Below, one piece after another: positions 33,728 to 42,698 of a DNA stretch of 64,000 bases (positions are counted from its first letter, which is position 1; each line of letters starts with the position of its first letter). The DNA is taken from NCBI RefSeq assembly GCF_014982715.1, contig NZ_JADCJY010000002.1:434001-498000 (forward strand), read 5' to 3'. Position numbers and translations under genes: made by a program. Under the pieces are notes generated by a model. It was not told where the DNA came from, made no database searches, and saw nothing but the letters and a program-made list of their open reading frames with translations. The stretch comes from Gallalistipes aquisgranensis (GTDB lineage Bacteria; Bacteroidota; Bacteroidia; Bacteroidales; Rikenellaceae).

Positions 33728-36700
33728 TTAGAATCCGATATTCAGACCGAAGGTGAAGATGCGGGCCCGGACTTGCTGGCCGGGGAGCTCCGGGTCGAAT
33801 CCGTCGAAGCGCTTGCTGGCGATCACGAAGGGATTGGCCACGCTGAAGCTGGCCTGGAATCGCTGGAGGCCCAGCTTCTTGCACCAGTCGTCCTTCATCT
33901 GCCAGGTCAGCATCAACTGCTGGCAGCGCAGGAACGAGCCGTTCACGACCCGCAGGTCGGAGTAGTTCCACATCTGCATCCAGGGCATAATATTGGTGTT
34001 CGGCAGCGTGTACCGGTATTCGCTGCCGGTGATGAAGCCCGGAATGTCGGTATGCGCCTCGTCGCCCGGCTTTTTCCACCGGTTGAGCAGGTCGCGGCTC
34101 AGGTTGACTTCCGGAGAGGGCATCTGTCCCTGATCCGAGAAGCCGTCGTAGGGGGAGGGCAGACGCTTTTTGGCTCCCAGCAGGAGGGAGAAGTTGCTGC
34201 TGAAAAGGACCGATTTGTAACGGAAGTCGATCTGGAGTCCTCCGGTGAAGTTGGGAGTGCTCTGGCCGGAATAGACGAGGAATTCCGTGGGGTCCATATT
34301 TACGTCCGTCTCTTTGTCGATCAGGTTGAACAGAGGATGTCCGTCCTCATGGCTCAGACCTGCGTAGGAGAACGACCAGAATCCGGAGACGGGATAGCCC
34401 GCCTTAAGAATCTTGCTGCTGCTGCCGTTGAGGAATTCGTAGAGCGTGGGGGTCGAAACCGGATCGCCCGCCTTGTTGAAGTTGCGCGAGGCGTTCAGCC
34501 GGACCATCAGCCACAGGTCCTTCTTGTTGATGGGAAAGAACTCCACCGTGGCTTCGACGCCCCGGTTCTTGATGATGCCGCCGTTCACGTCCATCGTGGA
34601 CAGGCCGTACAGATAGGGAATGTCGCGCGTTACGATGGCGTTCGACTCCCTCGAATAGTACTCGAGGATCACGTTGACCGCGCGGAAAAGCCCCATGTCC
34701 AGACCGAGGTTCCAGGTCGTGGTCTTCTCCCAGGAGAGGTTGTAGTTGGGCAGCTGGTAGATCGTGTTGGTGAATTGCTGGTAGAGGTTGTCGACCGTGC
34801 CGTATTCGAGGATCAGTTCGTTGCTGCGGTTGGTCAGGGCGTTGCCTTGGATGCCGTAGGTGGCGCGCAGGCGGAGCATGTCCACCCATTTGGCGTTGTT
34901 CCTGATCCAGGGCTCCTGGGCTGCGTCCCACGACAGTCCGAACGAATAGTTGGGGTCGAAACGCTTGTTCACGTTCTGTCCGAACCGGTTGGACATGTCG
35001 TTGCGGATGTTGGCGTTCAGCACGTAGCGGTTCTTGAACGAATAGGCTACGGTGGCGAAGTAGGAGACGAAATTGGTGACGTTCGGTTTGTAACCCCAGG
35101 ACGGATTCAGGTTCGAATAGAGGTCGTTGAAAACTCCCCAGTCCGAGGGTATCTGTCCGTTTCCGATGGGTACCAGTTCATCCAACGGGGTGGGCATGGC
35201 CAGTTTGTTGCCCCGGTCGGGCGTGTAGCCCCATACCGTGTTGGAAATGGCCTTTTCCGTGGTCGAACGGAGCTCGAAGCCGAGCATGGCGTTCAGCCGG
35301 TGGTCCGCCTTGAACGTTTTGGAGAATTTCAGCATGTTGGTGGCGTTGTAGCTGCGCTGCGACACGCTGTTGGTATAGAGCTGGCCTCCGTAGGGCAGTA
35401 TGGCCGCCCTGAACTCGTCCGTTCCCGGTCCGAATTCGTTGTAGTCGTATCCCCGGAACTCTTTGGCGATGTAATTGGTCTTTTCCAGGTAGTAGCTTTC
35501 GGCATTCAGATCGCTGATCGACATGCCGCCCTGCAGCTGGTAGGTGAGCCAGGGGGCGATTTTCCACTCCAGGTCGAGGGAGAAGGAGTAGTCCTTGCGT
35601 TCCGTGTTCGCGCCGCTGTTGTCCCGTTCGTTGATGACGTTGTAGCCGAAGTGGTCCCGTTGGTCGTTGAGCCGGTATGAGCCGCGGGCGTTGTAGAAGG
35701 CCAGGGACCCGTCGCTTTCGTAGGCGGGAATGGCGCGGCTGGTGGAGATGGCGTAATTGAACGGGTTCACACCGGTGAACGTCGAGGTGTTGCTGACGCT
35801 CCCGTTCATGTAGGCGCTGAGCCGTACGTTTTTGTGCAGCGTATTGGTCAGCGCCACGTTGGCGGAGTAGCGTTCGTTGTCGTTGCCGATCTCCTGGCCG
35901 TTCTCCTTCGTGTAGCTGAGCGAAACCCGGTAATTGTTTTTGGTGGTTCCGCCCGATACGCTGACGTTATGGTTGTGCGATACGGCCCGGCGGGTCAGGA
36001 GCTTGAGCCAGTCGGTGTTGCCCGTTTCGAGCTCCCTTCTGCGGGCGATGTATTCCGCTTCCGAGATCTCCCCCTCGTTCATCATCTTGATGATGCCTTC
36101 GTAGGTGTTCCACTGCTTGATGGGCTCGAACTGGTACCTGGTGCCGCTGTTGATCGCCTCGTCGGTGATCTGCATGCGCTCCTGCGAGTTCATCATGTTG
36201 AACATACCGTAGTTGGGGCGGTTGGTGATCGAGACGCTTCCGTTGTAGTTGACGCTCACCCGGTCGGTGGTGGCCTTTTTGGTGGTGATGACGATCACGC
36301 CGTTCGAAGCTCTCGATCCGTAGATGGCCGTGGCCGAAGCGTCCTTGAGGACGGTGATGCTTTCGATGTCGGCGGGGTTGAGCCACGACACCTGGTTGCC
36401 GATGATGGTGCGCAGCTCGCTCATCAGCGAGGCGTTTCCCTCCAGGTTGAGCGGCTCGGGCTGGATGATGCCGTCCACGACCCACAGGGGCGAGGAGTTG
36501 CCGAGAAAGGTGGAAGTGCCCCGGATCTCGATCGACGTGGAGCTTCCCACCCGGTTGCTCGTGTTGAGTACGGTCATTCCGGCGATCTGGCCCTGGAGCA
36601 TCTTGTCGATGGTGGAGTAGGCCCCGATCTTGATGTCGTCCGCCTTGACCTTGGAGTAGGAACCCACCATGTCGGCGCGGTTGATCGTCTGGTAGCCGGT

Positions 36701-37336
36701 CACCACCACGTCGTCGATCTCCCCGATGTTCTCCTTCAGTACGATGCGGTACTCCTCCTTGCCCGGTTCGATCTTGACGTACTGGGTCAGCATGCCCACG
36801 AACGATGCCTGGAACATGGTGGCGTCCTTGGGCAGGAAGAGGACGAAATTGCCGGCGTTGTCGGCCGTGGTGCCGCGGTACGTCTCCTGGGAAAAGAGGG
36901 TCGCGCCCGGAATGGGCTGCCCTTTCGTATCGACCACCTTGCCCTTGACCGCCATGAGCGGGGTCTGCGACGGAGTCCGGTAGGGGCGTTTGGTAATGAC
37001 GACGATGCCGTTTTTGATGTTGTAGGTGAAACTTTTCTGGGTGAGTACCCGTTCGAGCACCGTTTCCCAGTTTTCGTCCGTGGCCCTTACGCTCACCGGC
37101 TGCACTCCCTGGAAGAGGGCGGCGGTGTAGAGGAAGTTCTGGCCCGTCTGTTTTTTGATCTCTTCGATGACCTTTTCGAGCGGCACGTCCTGCATGTTCA
37201 GGGTCACCTGTTTGGCCGACTGGGCGTGTGCCGCGGAGAGATTGACGCACATGAACAGCAGAACCGCCGTTCCCATCCTCACGAGGCCGGAAAAAGTCCT
37301 TCGGCATTTCCGTTCCATAAGTAAACGTTTCATCAT
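33728..37336 (-). CDS. SusC/RagA TonB-dependent transporter with STN signalling domain
   Basis: 1202 aa outer-membrane transporter. Signal peptide (about 10-39, SAAHAQ), STN domain (about 43-117, VTLNMQDVPLEKVIEEIKKQ), carboxypeptidase-regulatory-like domain (about 128-205, VKGKVVDTKGQPIPGATLF), then plug starting DDVVVTGYQTINRADMVGSY, and a long beta barrel ending RARIFTFGLNIGF. The STN domain lets an occupied transporter signal to the FecR protein encoded upstream. Uptake is powered by TonB. Two start options (37336 or the second Met) are equal. Confidence 0.96.
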   Translation of the reverse strand: MMKRLLMERKCRRTFSGLVRMGTAVLLFMCVNLSAAHAQSAKQVTLNMQDVPLEKVIEEIKKQTGQNFLYTAALFQGVQPVSVRATDENWETVLERVLTQKSFTYNIKNGIVVITKRPYRTPSQTPLMAVKGKVVDTKGQPIPGATLFSQETYRGTTADNAGNFVLFLPKDATMFQASFVGMLTQYVKIEPGKEEYRIVLKENIGEIDDVVVTGYQTINRADMVGSYSKVKADDIKIGAYSTIDKMLQGQIAGMTVLNTSNRVGSSTSIEIRGTSTFLGNSSPLWVVDGIIQPEPLNLEGNASLMSELRTIIGNQVSWLNPADIESITVLKDASATAIYGSRASNGVIVITTKKATTDRVSVNYNGSVSITNRPNYGMFNMMNSQERMQITDEAINSGTRYQFEPIKQWNTYEGIIKMMNEGEISEAEYIARRRELETGNTDWLKLLTRRAVSHNHNVSVSGGTTKNNYRVSLSYTKENGQEIGNDNERYSANVALTNTLHKNVRLSAYMNGSVSNTSTFTGVNPFNYAISTSRAIPAYESDGSLAFYNARGSYRLNDQRDHFGYNVINERDNSGANTERKDYSFSLDLEWKIAPWLTYQLQGGMSISDLNAESYYLEKTNYIAKEFRGYDYNEFGPGTDEFRAAILPYGGQLYTNSVSQRSYNATNMLKFSKTFKADHRLNAMLGFELRSTTEKAISNTVWGYTPDRGNKLAMPTPLDELVPIGNGQIPSDWGVFNDLYSNLNPSWGYKPNVTNFVSYFATVAYSFKNRYVLNANIRNDMSNRFGQNVNKRFDPNYSFGLSWDAAQEPWIRNNAKWVDMLRLRATYGIQGNALTNRSNELILEYGTVDNLYQQFTNTIYQLPNYNLSWEKTTTWNLGLDMGLFRAVNVILEYYSRESNAIVTRDIPYLYGLSTMDVNGGIIKNRGVEATVEFFPINKKDLWLMVRLNASRNFNKAGDPVSTPTLYEFLNGSSSKILKAGYPVSGFWSFSYAGLSHEDGHPLFNLIDKETDVNMDPTEFLVYSGQSTPNFTGGLQIDFRYKSVLFSSNFSLLLGAKKRLPSPYDGFSDQGQMPSPEVNLSRDLLNRWKKPGDEAHTDIPGFITGSEYRYTLPNTNIMPWMQMWNYSDLRVVNGSFLRCQQLMLTWQMKDDWCKKLGLQRFQASFSVANPFVIASKRFDGFDPELPGQQVRARIFTFGLNIGF

Positions 37337-37412
37337 TACATGTAAGTGTTGGTTAAGATAATTATGTGGAAGGTGACGGCCGGCCGGAAGTGGAATGCCT
37401 GCCGGCTGTCGG

Positions 37413-38558
37413 TTATATGGTCGTCAGTTCGATGGTCGATCCCTCGATCCGGTAGCCCACTTCGCGGGTGGCGCTCAGAGCCTCCAGGAACACGTTGATG
37501 TTGTCGTACCGGCGGACGTTCCCCGTGAAACGCCTCTCTCCGATCGCCTCGTCGGCATATACGACCGAAACGTTGTACCAGCGTTCGAACGTGTTCATGA
37601 TCTCTTTCAGCGGTTTTTCCCGGAAGACGTAGAGACCGTCTTTCCAGCCCACGAACTCCTCGACGTTCACCTGCTGTTTCAGGGTCCGGCCGTCGTTCAG
37701 TGTGACGATCTGTTCGCCGGGCGAGAGGTGGATCGAATCGCCGTTGCGGGTGGTGAACCGTATCTTTCCCGTCAACAGGGTGGTGGTGAGGCGGTCTTCG
37801 TCGGCATATCCCGTCACTCCGAACTCCGTTCCGAGTACTTCGATCGTTCCGGCTTCCGTGTCGACCAGAAAACGACGCCCGTCTTTCTTGACATCGAAAT
37901 AGGCTTCGCCGCAGAGATAGAGCCTGCGCTCCTTTCCGGTCATGCCGGCCGGATATCGGAGGATCGTCCCGGCGTTCAGCCACACCTGCGTGCCGTCGCC
38001 CAGCACGAAGTGGAACTCTCCGCCGGCGGGAATTTTCAGTTCATGGTATACGGTGCTCTGTGTCGGCTCCTCGACCGAATAGGAGAGGGTGCCTCCCTCC
38101 GAGAGAATGTTCACCCCGTCTTTCTGCAGGGCGGTCGGCTGTTCGGGCGTGATGTCCACGCGGCTGCCGTCGGCCAGCGTCAGCGTGGCTTTGGGAGATC
38201 CTGGCGGTATGATTTCGGCGCGGGAGAGTTCCTGCCGGGGTTCGCCCGTGAGCAGCAACAGCGCGGAGGAGACGAGGCCGACCAGCAGGACGGCGGCGGC
38301 CGAAGTCCATCGGACTGTCCGGCGGAGCCGCTCCTTCAGGAGCCGGTTTTCGAAAGCGAGATACCCTTCCCGGGGGGAGAAGGCGGCATAGCGGTCCCAC
38401 TCCCTGTCGAGGAATTTTTTCTCGTGCAGTTCTCCGTACACCTTTTTCAGGGCCGGGTCGCCGAGCATTTCGTTCAGGCGTGCCTCTTCCTTCGGGGAGA
38501 GTTTCCCCGTCAGGGATTTCCGCAGCAGTTCCGCGTCGTCGAAAAATCGTTCATTCAT
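37413..38558 (-). CDS. FecR-family anti-sigma factor
   Basis: 381 aa inner-membrane regulator. Cytoplasmic N-terminal region (about 1-82) binds the ECF sigma factor; one membrane helix at about 84-104 (WTSAAAVLLVGLVSSALLLL); periplasmic FecR domain including LTLADGSRVDITPEQ, VWLNAGTILRYPAGM and EVLGTEFGVTGY; C-terminal DUF4974 secretin-like domain with LKEIMNTFERWYNVSVVY. It senses the STN domain of the SusC 76 bases downstream. Confidence 0.95.
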   Translation of the reverse strand: MNERFFDDAELLRKSLTGKLSPKEEARLNEMLGDPALKKVYGELHEKKFLDREWDRYAAFSPREGYLAFENRLLKERLRRTVRWTSAAAVLLVGLVSSALLLLTGEPRQELSRAEIIPPGSPKATLTLADGSRVDITPEQPTALQKDGVNILSEGGTLSYSVEEPTQSTVYHELKIPAGGEFHFVLGDGTQVWLNAGTILRYPAGMTGKERRLYLCGEAYFDVKKDGRRFLVDTEAGTIEVLGTEFGVTGYADEDRLTTTLLTGKIRFTTRNGDSIHLSPGEQIVTLNDGRTLKQQVNVEEFVGWKDGLYVFREKPLKEIMNTFERWYNVSVVYADEAIGERRFTGNVRRYDNINVFLEALSATREVGYRIEGSTIELTTI

Positions 38559-38694
38559 TGTAAGCGGGGTTATGGCAATTTATATAATACATAACTCCGT
38601 TTTTTAAATGACATCGGAGGTGAAAAAAATGCGTTTCGGACGAAATTTTACGGAAATGTTAAGAATGAAACACCGTCCGGCTTCTGCCGGCGCG

Positions 38695-39255
38695 TTACCA
38701 GAGCAGCAACAGATACATTTTGTTGCGCATTTTCGACCGGAGGTATTTGAAAGCCCGGCTGCGGTGGGTTTTGACGGTGTTGACGCTGACCTCCAGTTTT
38801 TGGGCGATCTCCTCCCACGAGTAGCCTTCGATGCTGAGCAGGATGACTTTCCGCTGTTCCGGGGAGAGGTTGTTGATGTGGACGTACAGTTGGCGGAGTA
38901 CCTCCTCGCGGAGGGTGACCGCATAGAGCTCTTCGGTCGATGCGGACTGTTCGGCTCCGATTTTTTCGAGGATGCCGTTGCGGATATTGTTGTTGCGCAG
39001 GAAGATCAGCGTGTTGTTGTAACACGCCCGGTACAGGTATCGGGTCAGTTCGCGTTCGTTCACGAACCGTCGGTCGGACTTCCAGATGTTCACGAAAATC
39101 TCCTGGACGATGTCCTTGGCGCTCTCCCCGTCGCCGAGCATGTGCTGGACATAGTTGCACAAGGCCGGATAGTAATGGTCGAAAAGAACCTTCCAGGCTC
39201 CTTTGTCCTTGTCGTTCAGGCCGGATATGGGGAATATGTCCATCGGCGATTCCAT
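38695..39255 (-). CDS. ECF RNA polymerase sigma factor (sigma-70 family)
   Basis: 186 aa, directs transcription of the downstream FecR-SusC-SusD locus when released. Region 2 (LFDHYYPALCNYVQHMLGDG to AKDIVQEIFVNIWKS) and region 4 (LSPEQRKVILLSIEGYSWEE, LEVSVNTVKTHRSRAFKYLR) are clear. A -7 box at 39268-39275 leaves only about 8 nt of leader for ATG 39255 and about 20 nt for the ATG at 39243, so the shorter start (182 aa) may be the real one. A gap of 136 bases separates it from fecR. Confidence 0.94.
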   Translation of the reverse strand: MESPMDIFPISGLNDKDKGAWKVLFDHYYPALCNYVQHMLGDGESAKDIVQEIFVNIWKSDRRFVNERELTRYLYRACYNNTLIFLRNNNIRNGILEKIGAEQSASTEELYAVTLREEVLRQLYVHINNLSPEQRKVILLSIEGYSWEEIAQKLEVSVNTVKTHRSRAFKYLRSKMRNKMYLLLLW

Positions 39256-39607
39256 CGGTATCGGTTACAAATATACGAATTACCCGGATATTTCCTGTCC
39301 CGTACGGGCGATATGCAAAAAACGGGCAACAAACGTATTCCCTCCTCCGTCGGAGGATCGGAAGCGGAAAATCCGGAGCGGGTCGTCCGCTATCTTGTCC
39401 TGTCCGGCATGAAGAAATTCGGTTGGGAAAGCGGCTGGGCCGGCATTGCCCGCCGGAGGGCAGAGTGACGGATCTTCCGTCCGATGAATCGGGATATTTC
39501 AGATGGATATGGCCGACCGTTCCAAAAGGATATATATAGGGGAGAATTCGGAAGAGAGGGCTTTGTGTGAAATACGCATGGAATTGTAGATCGATTTGAA
39601 AGGATGT
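39256..39607. other. Intergenic region, mostly empty
   Basis: Apart from the ECF promoter at its left edge I see only short open frames with no recognisable content and a small CCTCCGTCGGAGG palindrome near 39340-39360. The right part becomes AT-rich towards the HNH nuclease remnant. Confidence 0.4.
39268..39275 (-). promoter_or_regulatory. -7 box (TATATTTG) of the ECF sigma gene
   Basis: Perfect housekeeping-type TAnnTTTG upstream of the sigma gene, so the sensor pair can be expressed without its own sigma factor. Confidence 0.55.
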
Positions 39608-40247
39608 TTATTGCCGGTTCTTTTTGTTGTGTAATTCGTTGTGAAAATCGATAAATTCCTTGCCGATTCTCCCTTTTGTGTGTAGACTGTCGGGGAGCCT
39701 AATCGCCCGATTGTCACATAATACATGGCAATTTGGACATACGATCAGAATGTTTGCTTCAGTGTCGGGACCATCGTAAGGCTTTCCGAGAGGTTTTATG
39801 TGATGTCCTTCCGAATAATAAACACGATGTGCGATTTCCAAACGTGTGCCGCACAGTTGGCATTTGTTGTCGTGGAGGTGTTTTTAAGTCTTTTATGATC
39901 TTTATACGTCTTATGATTTGGGCATAGGTGCCGATGCGTCTTTGGGCATGGTCTGTTTCTTCGCTCTCTTCCTGGATGAAAGACCTGTCCGTTAGGTATT
40001 TTCGAAATCCCCATCGGCCGTTTCCGATTCCCCGGGCGGAATAGAATAGGTCTGCTTGTCCGGTAAAAGCATCAGAATCGGAAGAGTGCTGTTCAATGGT
40101 TCTGCGAACGGAAGCTTTCCAGTTTTTTTTGAGTGAAACGTCCCGTATGCTTGCAACCGATCTGTATATATCAGGGAGAGATCCTTCGCCTCCGAGCAGG
40201 AGTAAGGCCGTTATGACATCGTCGATCCAGGGTTTCTCGTCTTCCAT
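39608..40247 (-). pseudogene. HNH endonuclease gene with a +1 frameshift in an A-run
   Basis: The 5' part (ATG 40247) encodes a winged-helix-like domain of restriction-nuclease style (WIDDVITALLLLGGEGSLPD, TIEQHSSDSDAFTGQADLFY). The 3' part, in another frame, encodes the HNH core: KCQLCG, then EGHHIKPLGKPYDGPD and ANILIVCPNCHVLCD with two CxxC pairs. Removing one A from the minus-strand A5 run at 39881-39885 joins them seamlessly into about 212 aa (KDLKHLHDNKCQLCG across the join). So it is a frameshifted gene, phase-variable at a homopolymer, or an assembly error. It is more AT-rich than its neighbours and adjacent to a tRNA gene, hinting at transfer. No methyltransferase lies beside it. Confidence 0.75.
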
Positions 40248-40328
40248 GGCGATTCGGATTCAGAAATTTCGAAACTTAGGTTTGGATATTATGCAATAGA
40301 AAAAGAGTCCGATTGTTCGGACTCTTAG

Positions 40329-40401
40329 TAGCGGGGGGAGGACTCGAACCTCCGACCTTTGGGTTATGAGCCCAACGAGCTGCCAACTGCTCCACCCCGC
40401 G
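40329..40401 (-). tRNA. Initiator tRNA-fMet (CAT)
   Basis: Minus strand. Anticodon stem TTGGG/CCCAA with loop CTCATAA, anticodon CAT. Initiator marks: no Watson-Crick pair at position 1-72 (C opposite T) and three consecutive G-C pairs in the anticodon stem. T-arm GGAGGTTCGAGTCCTCC is present. CCA is not encoded. Confidence 0.93.
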
Positions 40402-40449
40402 GTATGATGTATTACTGACTGTAATTCAGTTCTTCCCTCAAAGGGATTA

Positions 40450-40457
40450 CAAAAGTA
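40450..40457 (-). promoter_or_regulatory. -7 box (TACTTTTG) of tRNA-fMet
   Basis: TAnnTTTG match about 49 bases upstream of the tRNA 5' end on the same strand. Confidence 0.5.
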
Positions 40458-40573
40458 ACGCTTTTTTTCGTATTTCCAAAATATTTTTTCGGAATGTGTC
40501 CGGTCTGTGTCGTTTCCGGATTCGTGGTTCTCTTGTATTCAGTGCGTTCCGCGAAGATATTTTTTTGTGCCGG

Positions 40574-42367
40574 CTATGCCGTGGGGCGGGAGAGCGAGGC
40601 GGAAACGATCTCCGACAGGTCGTACACCGGGCGCGAGGCATTGCGTGCGATCGCTTTTTTGCAGAGAGGACAGGCGGTCACCACCGCATCAGCCCCGGTC
40701 GATTCCAGCGTAGCGGTCAGGGCCCGGCCGATTTTTTCCTGTCCGGCGTCGTCGATGGCCGTGTTCGCCACGCTGCTGCCGCAGCAGAGAGCCCCTTCCC
40801 GGGTCTCCTCCGGTTCCGTCAGCCGTCCTACCGCGGCGATCACGGCGCGGGGTTCGTCGTAGATGCCGCAGCCGCGCCCCAGTTCGCAAGGATCGTGGTA
40901 GGTGAACAGCTGCGATCCGGCCTCTACGTGCAGCCGTCCGCTTTCGATCAGCCGTTCGATGTACTGGGAGTGGTGAAGGACCTCGATGCCCGGCAGGTCG
41001 TAGTCTTCCCGGAACACCTTGAGGCAGATCGGGCAGGAGGTGACCAGCATGGTAATACCGTGTTTGTAGAAAAGTTCGCGGTTGTATTCCATTATCTTTG
41101 CTGCCGCATCCACCTCTCCGGAGAGTTTCAGGGGGCGGCCGCAGCAGACTCCCCCGTCGCGGTCGGCCCGCCAGACCTCTTCTCCGGCGGCCTCGAAAAT
41201 GCGGTCCATCGCCTGCAGGATGCGGGGTGTGAGGAGGGTCATGCAGCCCGCGAAGTACCCCGTTTTCCCCGTGCCCGACGAGCGGTCCGTTCCGGCCAGG
41301 TAGGCATAGCGGTTGTCGGCCGGAGTGTTGCGGAATTTTTCACGGCTGTTGAGGCGCAGCGTGTTGAGTTCGATTCCCACCGGACATTTCGTCTCGCAGC
41401 GCCCGCACATCAGGCAGTTGTCTGCCACCGCCTGCGTCAGGTGCCCGTATCGGCGGTCACGCAGGAAGTAGACCGACTGCACGTTGTCGATCCCCGCATC
41501 CCGTTGCAGCTGGCAGGGGTCGATGCAGATGCCGCACCGGGAACAGGCTTCGAGCTGGAAACGGTCGAAACTTTTCTCCTTCGCTTCGCTTTTCACCCCG
41601 TAGCGGCGCAGGAAGATCAGTGGAATCTCCGTAAAGATGTGCATGTAGCGCGAGAAGGGCATCGCCACGAAGAAGACCCCGAGCACGATGGAGTAGAACC
41701 ACCACGCCACGGGTTCTGCGGCCGCGAGCTGTTCCGGGGTGAGGACCGACGCCAGGGCCCGGCCGATACTGCCCGTGAGGAAACTTCCGCTGTGGTGCAG
41801 GCCGCCGGTGACGCTTTCGGCCGCGAGCCGTGCGGGGAAGATAAGCCACAGGGCCGAGAGGGCGATCCGGTCGCCGGGGGTGTGTTTCGTGGTGCGGCGC
41901 ATGCCCATCATCTTCGAGCGCATCCGCTTGCCCCAGGCCAGCGCCACGCCCGAGAGGACGAACAGCAGCAACAGATCCATCAGGAAGGGGAACACACCGT
42001 CCGATCCGGCGTCGCTGAAGAAGTATTTGAAGAAAATGTGGGTGTGCAGCGGTGCGAACTCCCCGCCCAGATGGGCCGACGTTTCGAGCCATCCGACCGT
42101 GATGAGCAGGAACCAGCCGAACGCCAGGCTCATGTGCATGTAGCCCAGCACGGGATTGATCCAGAAGATGCGGCGGTGGAGCAGCGACTCCGAAAAGACT
42201 TCGCCCACGGCCCCGAAGGTCCTGGCGGTGAGGATGCCCCGCCGAAGGAGCTTCCGGTCCCCGGCCGGGAGGCGTATCAGCCAGCGGACGTATTTGTAGA
42301 TCACGACCGCGAAAAGTACGGCGACCCCGATGGTGAAAGGCAGAACGAAATGGTCGTAATATCTCAT
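40574..42367 (-). CDS. HdrD/DsrMK-like fusion: cytochrome-b-type membrane domain, 2x[4Fe-4S], two CCG domains
   Basis: 597 aa, membrane subunit. N-terminal part has about five helices (about 8-30, 76-98, 128-150, 175-195, 222-245) resembling NarI/DsrM cytochrome b. Then CSRCGICIDPC and CLMCGRCETKCP, two [4Fe-4S] sites, and two cysteine-rich CCG modules (CMTLL with VCCGRPL and TSCPIC; DPCELG with LCCGSS and TACPLC) that in HdrB/HdrD hold the disulfide-active cluster. Would link menaquinone to a thiol/disulfide couple at the inner face. Starts 1 base after the small ferredoxin gene; last of the five-gene operon. Confidence 0.85.
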   Translation of the reverse strand: MRYYDHFVLPFTIGVAVLFAVVIYKYVRWLIRLPAGDRKLLRRGILTARTFGAVGEVFSESLLHRRIFWINPVLGYMHMSLAFGWFLLITVGWLETSAHLGGEFAPLHTHIFFKYFFSDAGSDGVFPFLMDLLLLFVLSGVALAWGKRMRSKMMGMRRTTKHTPGDRIALSALWLIFPARLAAESVTGGLHHSGSFLTGSIGRALASVLTPEQLAAAEPVAWWFYSIVLGVFFVAMPFSRYMHIFTEIPLIFLRRYGVKSEAKEKSFDRFQLEACSRCGICIDPCQLQRDAGIDNVQSVYFLRDRRYGHLTQAVADNCLMCGRCETKCPVGIELNTLRLNSREKFRNTPADNRYAYLAGTDRSSGTGKTGYFAGCMTLLTPRILQAMDRIFEAAGEEVWRADRDGGVCCGRPLKLSGEVDAAAKIMEYNRELFYKHGITMLVTSCPICLKVFREDYDLPGIEVLHHSQYIERLIESGRLHVEAGSQLFTYHDPCELGRGCGIYDEPRAVIAAVGRLTEPEETREGALCCGSSVANTAIDDAGQEKIGRALTATLESTGADAVVTACPLCKKAIARNASRPVYDLSEIVSASLSRPTA

Positions 42368-42368
42368 C

Positions 42369-42698
42369 TCAGTAGTCTCCCAATTCGCGTTTGATGAGCA
42401 GCACCACGCCCCGGGTGTTGATGCCCCTCGGGCAGACCAGCCGGCATTTGCCGCAGAGCATGCATTTGTTCATCTCTTCGTAGGCCCCCTTGTATTCGCC
42501 CCTCCGTACGAGGGTGTGTACCCTGCGGAAGTTGAACGAGGTCAGGTTGCCCGCCGTGCAGGTGGCCGTGCAGCTGCCGCAGGCGATGCAGGCCTCCAGC
42601 TCCGGCATCTGTTCCCGGATGCGGTCGGCCGCCAGCAGATCGTTCTTGTCGAGGTTGATCGCTCTCGGCTGGTTGATGTTGAATCCCCACTGTATCAT
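42369..42698 (-). CDS. HdrC-like small [4Fe-4S] protein
   Basis: 109 aa with two ferredoxin-type clusters, CIACGSCTATC (about 37-47) and CMLCGKCRLVCP (79-90), no membrane helix. Between the clusters are only helices of the HdrC type. Electron wire between the flavoprotein and the membrane subunit, by position. ATG overlaps the flavoprotein stop by 4 bases. The frame reads open far upstream but that is shadow sequence inside the flavoprotein gene. Confidence 0.87.
   Translation of the reverse strand: MIQWGFNINQPRAINLDKNDLLAADRIREQMPELEACIACGSCTATCTAGNLTSFNFRRVHTLVRRGEYKGAYEEMNKCMLCGKCRLVCPRGINTRGVVLLIKRELGDY

Noticed and set aside
39881-39887. Programmed ribosomal frameshift in the HNH gene
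   Set aside because: The shift needed is +1 at an A-run and the bases do not fit the X XXY YYZ -1 pattern; indel or assembly error is simpler.
40496-42394. 632-codon plus-strand frame opposite the HdrD-like gene
   Set aside because: No motifs; the minus strand carries all the Fe-S and CCG motifs.
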